Source of the DNA: Symsagittifera roscoffensis
Taxonomy: Eukaryota > Xenacoelomorpha > Acoela > Convolutidae
Assembly: GCF_963678635.1 (NCBI RefSeq)
Contig: NC_087066.1
Span: 10,506,723 to 10,570,722 of the forward strand
Reading direction: 5' to 3'
DNA: 64,000 bases
Shown here: piece by piece, positions 53,270 through 64,000 of the stretch
Position numbering within the stretch: position 1 is the stretch's first letter
How the letters are laid out: each line of letters begins with the position of its first letter
Notes under the pieces: generated by a model
Told to the model about the DNA's origin: nothing
The model's database searches: none
Seen by the model: only the letters and a program-made list of their open reading frames with translations
Translations under genes and position numbers: made by a program

Positions 53270-55300
53270 TACTGACATTTTAAAAACCAATACCTCAATA
53301 CAACCCGTCCCCACGTACAGGATCGCAAGAAATTTTTGTCAAACTTTATGATTGCGAAGACAAAGACGGAAAACTCTAACTATTTAGGCAAAAAAATACT
53401 CAACGTTAATCAGAAACATAGGCAACAGAAACGACAAACCTAATTGTAACATTATAGTCAAAATCTCGCGCTACAACACAACTGGGCAGAAATTTTCATG
53501 AAGTTAAAAGAAAGTACATTGTACACCATTTTCAATTGAAAATAAAAATAGAACAGAAAAAAATAGAACTTTTCCATATTTTCTGACTCAAATCATTATC
53601 AAAATCTCGGATATAGTCAGCGTTAGAACAACTTGATGACAAACATCCTTATCATGGTGCTCATTAAGATTAATCTATGGCAATCACGATAAAAACAAGA
53701 TACTTAACATTGGACCAAACAAACCATCAAATTGCAAAGCCAGCAGAAAACCCAGGATATCAAGAAAAAATGATTTTTGATTGGAAAATTTAACTCAGAT
53801 ATTTTCAACTCGCACAATATTTAAAAGATGATACAATAAATTACCAAGGCATTCAGTCTCATGTAAAAACGATCAAGGATATTGCGATCCCACAAATAGC
53901 ACTCAAGCAACAATTGTTTGGTTCCCCGAAAAAAAATTAGACAAAAATGTCTGTAGAAACGTTCCAGGCATCGTAAATAATAATAAAAAATCAAATCTAA
54001 TCAGAAACGGAATACACAGGTGAGTATACAAAACGACTATTTAAAACACAAAATTCAAAAAATTTTAGACGAATACGAAATCGGGTTCGACATGAAAACA
54101 CGAACAACGAATGGAAACAGCGACGATCCAAAACATTACAAACCCGTTTCACTACAAAAAACAAGGGACAAACAGTAGGAATAACATGGATCAATACATA
54201 ATGACATTTACTGACATTCAAAACTTGAATACAAAACTTGCAAAGTTCTTTCGAAAATGTCACTTTGAAAACTTGAATCACTTCAATACTGATTTGAACG
54301 AACACAAATTGTACAATCATTAGCACTAGCAGGATATCTCGTTTCAAGAAATAGCTCAAACTTTATAGATTAAAAAGGAAACAACCTTTTTTTGTACTAT
54401 ACATGCACGAAAAAACTCATGATTATATGTTTTTGCAGACAAACGCTGCAACAAAAAAGTTTATTTTGAGGTCAAATTTTCACGACGCATACCTTTCTGA
54501 GATACCGCCGTCCCATTTTGATCAGAAAATAGCCGCAACGTAGTACAACTAAATTTCAAAGAAGATAATTTTTATCTGCTTTTACCATATACTACTTTAA
54601 TGAACCCAAAAAAATTTTTCACCGGAAAGCCATCGCAATGGCCAGAAATCCAAAAATCGACAAACGATCAAGAAAAATTTACTCAAAATCTGATATACAG
54701 AATCACATTAGATTTGAGCAATTTCGAAAAATTCGCCCTAATGTGGATACAAATCAACGACAGTCTGCAGACAAAATTTTCAGAAAACTCGCCAAAACAT
54801 CAGACTTTTCAGATATTTACTTGCAAGATTACAGACGATATTTTAAAGATAATCAAGACTATTGCCTAAATGGAGAAAATGATCGACCTCAATTTGTTTC
54901 CAGAACAATTAGGTTGATTTTTTGCACATCAAAGATGAGCTCCTAGGCTTCTTAGGTTGTCTTTAGCCTACATTATTGAAAAATTAACAAATTTAAACGC
55001 AATGTTATCTTCTCAAATTTTTTTTGTTCTCAAAGAAGTCTATAACGTTTGTGCAATTTATATATGAGTCAACAGGCAAGAAAGCGTAGCCGAAATATTT
55101 TTTGCAGGTCTTTTATTATCAAGGAAAAAAATTTTAATAGACGCACACAAGTCAAAAACTAAAAAAAAATCAAAAACAAATCAAATACTTAGGACTAACC
55201 ACAAAACAACATATATGCCAGCAGCACCTTTACAAGCATAAAATTTACCAAATCAAAATCAATTACCAATGATTCCACGAACAAACTACAGAATAAATTT
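53270..55300 (+). pseudogene. env remnant of the old copy
   Basis: Broken frames match the intact Env in order: the NPSPRTGS-E region and YDCED (about 53.30-53.37 kb), the FDWKI…QGI region (about 53.77-53.85 kb), ATIVWFPE (about 53.91 kb), and the end region FRKLAKTSDFSDIYLQDYRR with YFKDNQDYCLNGE (54.78-54.88 kb). Anchor-like sequence follows. Confidence 0.75.
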
Positions 55301-57210
55301 TTCTCGTGGATCAAATTTTTATCAAAAACAATAAAACGCAACCAGGTCAACTTTTTGCTGATTACCAACCACAAAATCAAAATGACACATATGATCGAAA
55401 AACAGAACAACCTCATAAAGTTACTATTCTTTCTCATAACGATAATGGTTTTAGCGAACAATGAGCCGCCAGATCAGATTTTAAACGATCTTTTTCTTAC
55501 CCTTCAGCACTCCAAGGCCAGCCATCTGCCACATTTGTTAGTGACCTCCTCTCCTCTTCCCCACCGGTTTTACATCAGACTCATCCGACACGCACTCTGG
55601 CGTATCCGCACAAACTAACGCCCAATAATGTTTAGAAAACCCCCGTCGACACTATTGACGAGTTTTTAGACTCCGAGCCGAGCCCGACTTACAATTACTC
55701 TCAAACGTCTTTTACATTCATCATTTCTCAAGTTCCTGTAATCACCCTCTCTTTGCCTCCAATTCATCCAAACAGACGCTACTCCCATTCTTTCACCGTT
55801 TTTAGTGCTATTGACAACACACCTAGCCCAATTACCGACGATCAGTGTGAACGCGATGTAGATATCTTCATACAACGCCAACTGCTAGTACAATACTCAT
55901 TTTTAAAACAACACTCATCATCCAACAATTAACCCATTCCATTACACCCTCAGAAACATCTTCCATTAGTAACACCTCAACCATAGCACAACCATTTTTA
56001 AGGAAGAAAATATACTCAAGTAACCCTCCAAATAACCAGTAAACCGCCCTTCTATATCCCTATTTTACCATAGTCATCATCACACACATTAACACACATG
56101 AATGTCTAGTAGTACTATCCCATTTTTCCAGCACTACTATTTCAACACCGAAGAACCCCAAAGCAGACGAGATTTTTACGTAAATGAATCTACTTTAATC
56201 TCTGCGCTCCCTTGTTTTTGCTTTTAAAATTTCATTAATCCACTCAGCATACCACATAGAAATCCGATAACTTCGATTTCTATAAAACAGTTAATCACCA
56301 ACTTACTAGAACATTTCAACTCAAAAGTTTTACTAACATTATCTTGTCACGGATACTCAACCGCTACATTGCACGCAGGTCCACTCAGTTCGCCAACGCA
56401 TATTACGACCACAATGTACATAGATATATGGAGGAGTCACCATAGAGGACCGACCCTGCAGTATTTTCACAATAAACAGAAAATTTCTTTATTAAAACAG
56501 AATATATTTTCGATTTGCAACGAACTAACAAAATCGAACTGATGAGCGTGTCATCGATCATGCACATAAATTTCTTTCAATTTGGAAAAGATTTTTCAAC
56601 CATTTCGACATTTTCCAACTAACCTCCAATTTTCTAACTCCAAAAAAAAAGAGAAGTTAACTGTTCACATGCATTAAGGTTGAAAAAACTAACCCACACT
56701 CAAATTTATTGTCGTTTTTTTTCAAAGGCACTTTATACAAAATTCACCTACACGTAACCCACACCACCGCTACATGTTTTTTGACTCAAAGTGCACGTCA
56801 CCTTAGTTTTTGATTTCACGTATCGTATAGAAGGTTCTAATTTGCACGGCACCTGCATAACCCCGTGCATTAAAATATATATTTTGTCCCAATCAAACAC
56901 TTTCACCACAAAAGAAACCCGAATTATGATCATCCCACACAAGCACATCCAACATGACGAACTCCCACTTTTAGACTAAATCATGGCACGATATTTAATC
57001 AAAATTTTTTCAATTTGATCCAAATAACTACCCACGATAATAGAGTCCCCTTAGAAGAACTCAAGATTATCAAGTCTTTTGAGCATCTTTGGTCACCACG
57101 CACAAAGAAATATCATTAGCCTGTTAGCAAAGCTTCTAATGCAATCACCTACCTTCACAAATCTATTTCTCAATGGATTTTTTCCCGACCCCGACTCCAC
57201 AAAAATTTTC
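55300..57210 (+). pseudogene. remnant of the 3' accessory ORF
   Basis: Decayed equivalent of 2934-4742. S/P/T-rich broken frames lie at 55.45-55.9 kb, then KETRIMIIPHKHIQHDELPLLD (56.91-56.98 kb, compare …SRPFLIPHEFVQPIEIPILE) and NIISLLAKLL…FLNGFFPDPD (57.10-57.19 kb). Confidence 0.7.
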
Positions 57211-57984
57211 ATTTGTTATTTGAAAATAAGTTATTCCAAATTTTTACTTGCCATTTTACAACGAATTAGATCAACAATTTTCTGTTAGTTTTTCTCAAAA
57301 GCTTCTGAAACAAATGAAATCAAATTAAAAATTAACGATAGAATAGATAAATCTTTTCAATAAGTTCTAACCGATTAGAGTTATTTCCAAATATTAAATT
57401 AAAATTATACTTCAGAAGTAAATTAATAGTGCAAAAGCAGTAAAATTTTCAAACCATGCAATAATTCAAAAATTGAGTAAAAAGTGTAAAATAAAGCTAA
57501 CTTTTTTTTGCGTAAATATGTTAAGTTTTTCCGACTCGTCCCTTAAAGTTGCCCAAATTCAACCAACTTTTAAAAATTTTTTGATAACATTGCTTGTAAA
57601 TTATAGTGAATAAAAGAAATTCAAATTTCACAAACTATTTTGTAACAATTCTAAACACCTACCACATGTTTCGAACTTTCTTTTAAACAGGTTGGAATAA
57701 GGAAATAGGCTATAATCACTAACAAATTTACACTATCAACATATACAGAAAAGTTTCAAATACTCAAACCGGATCAAACTGGATGAAGAATTCTTTTGAA
57801 ACATAAATCAATTTTTTATTAAAACGGCATGAAACTTTAAAGAAAACCCGAGTCATCAATAATCAACAAAAAATGTTTTTTAAAAAGTATGCATCAACAA
57901 AAAATGACTGATAAAACAGTCTCCACAAGGAAAAAAAGTTATAAACAAGACAACTCAAATAAACACTAACAAATTTACTGCAAC

Positions 57985-58075
57985 TGGCTTAACCCACTAG
58001 TGAAGGACGTCATGAGCATGTTCTATAGCTGGCCTCACACTCTGCGCTATACCACGCTATAAAACGCTGTGAAGA
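57985..58075 (+). promoter_or_regulatory. conserved palindrome cluster, old copy
   Basis: AACCCACTAGTGAAGGACGT and CATGAGCATGTTCTATAGCT closely match the complement of 2035-2075 in the intact copy. Each palindrome has lost perfect symmetry by one base. Preservation here is clearly better than in the neighbouring coding remnants. Confidence 0.6.
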
Positions 58076-58097
58076 ATTTGTAAAATTTTCACAGAGC

Positions 58098-58463
58098 AGA
58101 AGACATGAACAGTAGAAGGAATGTGAACACTCGACGACATTCCGATTATGGAATGGCGAATCTATTGATTTAATTGCCGCAGTAACAGCCCTCAACGGAA
58201 TTGAAAGTTTGCAGCCGACATCGCAGCACGGAAATCCATTGGAAACGAACAATAGCCAAATCGGTGTCGAAATTCAAATATACGCATCCTTGTCACTTGG
58301 CGCTTCACACAGAGAAGTCAACCTTTTATCTCGCTACTCGATTGATTACGAACGATTAGTGAGAATGCAAGTAGTTTCGCCATCACAAAATCTACAAGAC
58401 CCAAACCTGCACTTCAATACGATCTTTTCGGAATCACAACAAACCCTCAACGTCATCACATGA
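58098..58463 (+). other. open frame in 3' untranslated region of old copy
   Basis: About 120 codons open without ATG at the start (after TAG, to TGA at 58461-58463), containing FRLWNGESIDLIAAVTALNG, EIQIYASLSLGASHREVNLL and VSPSQNLQDPNLHFNTIF. The equivalent stretch of the intact copy (minus strand, about 1510-1810) aligns at the DNA level but is broken by stops. A lost small gene or chance openness are both possible. Confidence 0.35.
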
Positions 58464-58574
58464 ACTTCGCAGGCACATTCAATCTACACTCTCTATAAGT
58501 ATTTTAGATGAAAATGCATCCACTCCTCACAAGAAAAACTTTGAACTGAAAAATCTTCCTCAAACCCGGATGGC

Positions 58575-58940
58575 TGAAACCAGATCAAACAAGTAATTAT
58601 TTTTTTTTAATACTTCTCTTTGTAGAACAATAATAACTAACCAATCATGATCCATGACTAAAACTTATAATAAATTGTGAAGCTGAAAATATTTGTAGTT
58701 TCAGTCAGAGAATTGATTACAAATCAGTTACTTTCTTTTCTCCTCTATCTTCGCGATAAACCAGTGTGTCTCAAGATCTATCGAGACTATGAAAAATAAG
58801 ATGTAAAAGTAAGATTGGAATTGTTTTTAGACTGAGAAGTTGTCTGAACCTCTCCGAAGGAGAACAGATAGCATAACAAACAAATCCGAAATCGGGTTCC
58901 TTATCCAAAATTACTCAATGAGAACGCCACCCCGGACTTT
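58575..58940 (+). repeat. diverged 3' LTR of the old copy
   Basis: Begins TGAAACCAGATCAAAC after the conserved ACCCGGATGG tract. Further matches to the intact LTR are ACCAATCATGATCCAT, a decayed hairpin (AGCTGAAAATATTTGTAGTTTCAG), GATAAACCAGT, AGATCTATCGAG, AGTAAGATTGGA and ATTACTCAATGAG. Heavily diverged, so the insertion is old. Confidence 0.8.
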
Positions 58941-58944
58941 TTCT

Positions 58945-59189
58945 AAGTACCCAATATAACGCCCTTCAATTAACCGAAATGGTTTAAATTAGTAATTTTG
59001 AAACCACGTAACTTTAGAAAAATATCATCTGTAAAATATCTTAGTAATCTTGAGCTCAGGGCAACACTAACTTTCGGTTGGTATAAAAAATTTTTTGTCA
59101 TACGCGCTTGGTTAACAAGTCGAAAATTGACTAAATAAAAAACTACACCAAGCTTAAGTGTTCCGCACTTTCTTCGAAAGTCGGAACAA
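58945..59189 (-). mobile_element. hairpin-ended repeat, copy 7 fragment
   Basis: 5' half of the family in reverse orientation, ending …TCTTCGAAAGTCGGAACAA. Strongly diverged. Confidence 0.55.
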
Positions 59190-62102
59190 TAAAAGTTAGC
59201 GTGTATTGTATTATTGGCGCTTTCATCTGACTCCAGCCACCACTTATTTATTTAACGCATAAGACAAATTATCAAACTGCCTGAAAGTATATTGTTAATG
59301 AACCCCCAAAAAATGGGTACCAAAGTAGCAGACTTTTTCAAATTTTGCTCTACTCGTTTTTTGATTGAGCTCAAAATTTCAGATTTGAGCTCAAAATTTT
59401 GTTTGAGCTCACTGCAGACAACCTAAAAGTGGGCGAGAAAATATTCCCCCGCAGAGCTTTTCGTAAATCGCAGAAAAAAGCTAAAGCGTCTCAAAAAATG
59501 TAGGTGAATGACTAAACAAAACCCCGTTTAGAAAAATCGACTAGAGAAATTGACTCTACCGTTTAGAGAAATTGACTATACAACTGAAAAATTCTCTTTA
59601 TGTCAGCAGTAATTCATTAAGGAAATAAAGTAACAAATTTGTTAGCAAAATGATTCAAACAAAAAAACAGCTTCAGAGCAAAACATTTTCATTATCGTAA
59701 AAACATACTTCTTGCTTTTAATTCAATTATTCAATTTTAGGTTGTAAAATTATTCTTTCAAACAATGCGCTCAGCTTGCGTTTTCTATAAAACAGATGTT
59801 TTGAAGAAGCGTTTTTTCACTGTTGCCGTTTTTTTTAGAAACAAGCATTTTCTCAAATATGCAGAAGTGTGGGCATACTCCTGTGGCTGATTTTAGCTGC
59901 TGGAAAAAACCTGAAAAAACCCGAAAACTTGGAACTTGCCCAGGAGCCAGAAAACACCAACTGTGAGGGGGATCGTCAATACTGTTGCATAATGTAAAAC
60001 TTTGAATAGACTGTGCGAGTTTACCCAATATAGTTTTTATGGTGCTTCGTTTATTGGTTGGGGTTGACTTTTAAAAAATTGTATAAAAAAGTTTGTGGGC
60101 TCTTCAGTTTTTTGTTTTTGTTGGTATTGTCAACGCAGAAAAAAAATCTAATGCAGCCTGAAAGTTATTGCAGTTTCAAAAAAAACGAATTTTCATTTGA
60201 GCAATCTTGCTCTGACCAAATTCAAACATGGTCAAAAAAACAAAAGCCCGATTATAGTTTGGTTTTTAGTTTAGTAATTATCTATTTTTGTTAATTTAAA
60301 TGTTTATGTGACTGAAACACGCCTGGGATCATGAGACAGTTTTTGTGACCGCATTTTTTTCTAAATGAGGTTTATGACTGAACCACCGTATCTAAACGGG
60401 CACCCAAATAACTACCAAGAAACACCAATTGTGAGGGAGATTGTCAAAACTGTTGTATGATGTCAAACATTGAAGAGAATGTGCGAGTTCACGCAATATA
60501 GTTTTATTAGTGGCTCGAATTTTTTTTTTTTGGCTGTTTAAATTAATTTTTTTTGGTGAGTGACAAAGAGACGGGTCTGATCCATACAGTGAACTTATTA
60601 GGCAATTCTGATGGACAGTAAAACAAAGAAAGTAGAAGCAAAGTATCCAAAATGCCTTCAATTTATTCGTTTCGCTCGTTATTAAATTCATTGTTCAGAT
60701 CAGACCATTTCCTTGTCATTCATCTATTTTGCAAAAAAAACTGTCGTCACTTAAAGCCATTAACTGAGATTCAAAAAGTTGTTAGATTCTACAACAAAAA
60801 ACTACAATAATTTGAAACAAAACAATAATTTTTGGTTTTTTTTTTCTAAAACTAACTATGTTTGGATCCTTGTATGCTATTTTTTACACAACAACTGTCA
60901 TTTTTTTTGTTTTTTGTGCAAAAATTTAGCAGACTAAAAACATGAGGTGCTAAGTCTGTTATGAGACCGACTGTTTGCCAGACCGACCTTTTACCAGACC
61001 ACAATGCAGTAATTCAATTTCGATAATTTTAAATTAATGCAAGATTCGCAAAAAAAAATCGGTTAAACCGAAGAACACTTTGCTGATAGACCGTAAAATA
61101 ATTGTCTTTAAGCAGATCAAACGCCGTCACTACATCTGTCCCTGTTTTAACTTTTCTGGTAAAAATTTGTTTCCCAAAACATAGAAAGTTATGTCATTAA
61201 AGGAGTAAAAGGAACGCTAAACGTATTCACCTTATTTTATACTGTCACAATTTAGCAAAAAAATGAAAGAATTTGTAGGCATCAGATAAAATCATCTTAG
61301 AATGAACAACAGAAAGTAAGGTTAGGCTACTTATTCAACAGCCCGCCAAAAATTTGTTGTTTACTGCAGTTTTTTTGCTTTACTTAAATTGATACTTTGT
61401 GATGAATAAAAAACCTTTTGATCTTGCTCATTTCTAAATAATCATGTAAACTTTGTTTGATAATAAGTGAAAATGGTTATTTTGTTTAGCTTGATATTGT
61501 GCAGATCACAAAGTACTATCTTATAAAAGATAGGAAAGTTGTTTTTATGCTGCAAAAATTAGTCTACTTTGAGGGTCTATCAATAAAATTTATGTATAGT
61601 TGCATAGTTGGCATAGTACTACATCATGGGTTTTTGAAAATTATACTAGGAAAAAACTACGTTTTGGTTCCTCTTCTCAACTATCTCAAAATACTTCAGC
61701 TTTTTCTGCTAAAACTATCCTTTTTATTTTCTTGCAACAATATACGACCGTGATAGAGTGGTGACTAGGAAACCCCTTGCGAGAAAAGCTACTGATACTA
61801 GTTATTAGCAAATGAACTGATTTTTGATTGAGCTAAGGCAAACCTACACTTAATTATTATTTCTGGCTAGAAATCTCAGTAATAATAGTAATGGCTGTGT
61901 CATAGTATCTAAATTTAGTTCATGTTCCATTTCTAGTTGTGCTACTTAATTCATTTATCTGTCTGGCGCTAACTGGTATTTAACCTTCGGAGTTTGTCTG
62001 TCACCTTCGGATGACAGCTATTTTATTGTCTCCGACTAACTTTCTAACATACGGTTACTTATCTCACTGGATTAATTTAATACATCGAAACCGTATTTTC
62101 AC
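59190..62102. other. no gene recognised; one diverged ~110-bp repeat pair
   Basis: AT-rich. Two related stretches (about 59935-60050 and 60405-60515) share AAACACCAA(C/T)TGTGAGGG, a TTGCATAATGT-like phrase and CCAATATAGTTTTTATGG-like sequence in the same orientation. Both give similar short minus-strand readings (…PPHSWCFL / …LPHNWCFL). A 5' LTR for the downstream Gypsy element was not identified in 61.7-62.1 kb. Confidence 0.4.
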
Positions 62103-63199
62103 ATGGCGCAGCCAACAGACCAAAGTGGGGGGAAAAACCCACTGGGGATTACATCGTTTTGGCCCTCGACGTTTGCAGGGCCACCAATGCTATGGGAGTT
62201 TTGGTTCAATCGTTTTCAATGGGGGATGGTGGCTAAACATTGCATAAACCCGAAGAACTTCTATTATGCCAGTACGTTAACCGCAGCGCAGGAAGGATGG
62301 CCTGGCGTCGGAGCAAACGCTTATCTCGAACTTGTATTTGTGTCTGGGGGAGAAAGGACAGGATGAGCTACATACGAGGAGACCACACCTGGATTTATCT
62401 ACAACAAGCTACTCTAGAACTTTGGATACTATTGAAACAGAAATTAAGAAGGAACGGAACAAAACTTACGAGACATTCCAATTATTGGCACGGAAGCAAC
62501 AAATAGGAGAATCGTTGAAGCAGTTCCACTCAAAGTTGAGTGGGCTGGCCGCTGGATGTAATTTTGGAACATTGGAGACCAGGATTTTGCAGGATGTGTT
62601 CATTGTGAACATGAACAATAGGGAGGCCCAAAATGAGTTATGTCGCTCGACGAAGACACCAGAGGCACTTTCATATTGCACCAGTATTGCACTTTCATAT
62701 GAACGTGGATACAAATATGCTAAGTCATACGGATTGACAACCGGGGGAGGAACTAGTGGCACCGCAGGTGGAACTGGAGCGTTCCAAATCAAGACGGGGA
62801 ACCATCCGAGGAGGATACAGAAACAAAATACAGCAGGGCCGTGGATCGTTTAGAGGACGAGCAGAAATGAAAGGGGGTGGTTCTAGAAGACGCTATAATT
62901 GTGATCAACCCGGAACACCTTGGAATTGGAATTTTATCACGGAATTTTATAATTGGAATTTTATCACGGAACACCTCACAAATTGTCCAGCCAAAAATGC
63001 AACGTGTAATTTCTGCCGGAAACCGGGACATTACGAGAGGACTTGTCGGGGAAAACGAAACAATCGGGGAAGACCGGCAGTGGGACTAATCCAAAATCAG
63101 GAGGATAGGAAAGCTAGTGAAATAGGCGACGCTGAGGATACTTATTCGCAGCATGAGAATTCCGTTGGCTGGGTAAATACACCGGTAAAGAAGCAATGA
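62103..63199 (+). pseudogene. gag of the second Gypsy element, frameshifted
   Basis: Three consecutive frames: 62103-62366 (MAQPTDQSGGKNPLGITSFW…), about 62350-62853 (LLARKQQIGESLKQFHSKLS, a typical retrotransposon Gag capsid segment) and 62756-63199. The last ends with the zinc knuckle CNFCRKPGHYERTC (C-x2-C-x4-H-x4-C). A 27-bp tandem duplication (GGAATTTTATCACGGAA, about 62930-62975) lies before the knuckle. The start at the ATG of 62103 is plausible. At least two frameshifts are present. Confidence 0.8.
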
Positions 63200-64000
63200 T
63201 CGTGGGATTCGGATAGCTCAGGAGATTATGTCAAATGAATACCAAATGCCGAGTATTGAAGCGCTCATGGATACGGTAGGACAAACGATAAGCGAACGGA
63301 AACCAGGAGACGTATATTTTTCAACTATGGACCTTACGCACGCGTACGGTGAATTACCACTTAGCCCGGAAACGAGCGTTCAATGCAATTTTTCGCTGGT
63401 GGGAGGAAAACAACGGGCACGTATCGCTTTCAAACGGGGTTCTACGGCCTTACAACCATGCCAGCGGAATTTCAGCGAGTGATGGATACGATCCTTTCGG
63501 AATTTCCGCAGGCGCATGCCTTTATTGATGACATTTTGGTGGTCACCAAAGGCACTGAGATTGAGCATATCTCGACAGTTGAGAGAATTTTGCGGAAGTT
63601 ACATCGCGAGAATATGTCGCTTAGGCTCACTAAATGCCAAATTGCGCGGAGAGACTGTGAATGGTTGGGGCACAAAATAACTCGTACCGGAATAACACCG
63701 CGCGTCCGAAAAACGGAACCGATCGAATCGCTAGAAGCACCAAAAACGGTGTCACAACTTAAATCCTTTATGGGTTCCATTCACAGCTTGCACAAATATC
63801 TTCCGGCGCATGCGGAATCATCAACCTGAAAAAGCAGGTGGCTAACATAGTAGAACTTCGGCATTTTGATATACACCGGGACACAAGAATTGTGTAGGAC
63901 GCTTGTCATAACGGGCTCGGAGCGGTCCTTGAGCAACTAAACGCCGACGGCTGGAGGCCGATATCGTTCGCATCCCTGTATTTAAACGAGGCAGAGAAAA
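63200..64000 (+). pseudogene. RT and RNase H of the second Gypsy element
   Basis: RT palm begins at about 63228 (DVYFSTMDLTHAYGELPLS), shifts frame near 63390, then reads TGFYGLTTMPAEFQRVMD, the active site FIDDIL, and the thumb CEWLGHKITRTGITP. No protease separates it from gag, and the RT N-terminus is absent, so about a kilobase is deleted near 63200-63230. At about 63822 the thumb jumps to LKKQVANIVELRHFDIHRD, the expected connection having been deleted. RNase H follows (NGLGAVLEQL, PISFASLYLNEAEK) with an in-frame TAG at about 63895. Inactive. Confidence 0.82.

Larger units (their letters stand above)
41500..58940 (+). mobile_element. old, decayed relative of the giant retroelement
   Basis: Opposite orientation to the intact copy. 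Colinear homology begins around 41.5 kb (clear from 41.88 kb, where the reading resembles Gag …LQKILAWF-IDYF) and ends in a diverged 3' LTR. Order: gag, protease, RT, RNase H, integrase end, two-membrane-segment ORF, methionine-less ORF, env, 3' ORF, palindrome cluster, 3' LTR. All frames are shredded by stops and indels. No 5' LTR was found. Internal duplications and an insert of foreign composition are listed separately. It shows that the accessory genes were present in a common ancestor of the two copies. Confidence 0.85.
62103..64000 (+). mobile_element. second Ty3/Gypsy element, defective, runs off window end
   Basis: Gag, zinc knuckle, RT and the start of RNase H on the plus strand, broken by frameshifts and deletions. 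Codon composition and sequence are unlike the giant element, so it is a different lineage. Protease and the RT N-terminus are deleted, as is the RT-RNase H connection. The 3' part lies beyond the window. Confidence 0.85.

Noticed and set aside
63472-63780. Minus-strand 102-codon frame in the second Gypsy element.
   Set aside because: Complement of the RT coding frame.

Overview
The window looks like AT-rich, repeat-dense animal (metazoan) nuclear DNA. It holds one host gene fragment with short spliced exons (the C-terminal half of a cAMP-dependent protein kinase catalytic subunit, minus strand, about 36.4-38.1 kb). Almost everything else is transposable elements, tandem repeats and long G/C homopolymer runs. 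The species cannot be named from sequence alone. The env-bearing Ty3/Gypsy element, a GC-AG intron and many long G runs would fit a tunicate, but that is only a guess.

Region 1 (933-19799) is the main object: a very large, retrovirus-like LTR element of 18,867 bp on the minus strand. It has two 410-bp LTRs that differ at one base I could find, TG...CA ends and a 4-bp target duplication (ATAG). In transcription order it carries: a primer-binding-site candidate; a 77-codon ORF; a basic pre-gag ORF overlapping gag; a long gag-protease-RT ORF; RNase H and integrase; a 58-residue protein with two membrane segments; a 377-codon ORF without any methionine; an envelope-like glycoprotein; its membrane anchor in an overlapping frame; a roughly 600-codon ORF joined to it by an ATGA stop/start overlap; and a 1.6-kb 3' untranslated region with a dense palindrome cluster. 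Several ORFs carry one in-frame stop or frameshift although the LTRs are nearly identical. This copy is therefore young but probably defective, unless some of the breaks are recoding sites.

Region 2 (about 19.8-36 kb) is a patchwork: MITEs with terminal inverted repeats and target duplications, a Tc1/mariner DD34E transposase remnant, a 5'-truncated non-LTR retrotransposon with target duplication and (CAA)n tail, a ~540-bp hairpin-ended family present in many copies (partly head to tail), a 3 x 1.06-kb tandem array and a 2 x 480-bp tandem array.

Region 3 (36.4-38.1 kb) holds the kinase exons. The exons for its N-lobe are not seen, so they lie beyond the window or in unrecognised sequence.

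Region 4 (about 41.5-58.94 kb) is an old, shredded relative of the giant element in the opposite orientation. Gag, RT, RNase H, the integrase C-terminus, the two-membrane-segment ORF, the methionine-less ORF, env, the 3' ORF, the palindrome cluster and a diverged 3' LTR are all recognisable in the same order. It contains internal duplications and a foreign-looking insert, and no 5' LTR was found. It serves as a built-in comparison showing that the unusual accessory parts belong to the family.

Region 5 (62.1-64.0 kb) is a second, unrelated Ty3/Gypsy element on the plus strand. It is broken by frameshifts and internal deletions and runs off the window end.
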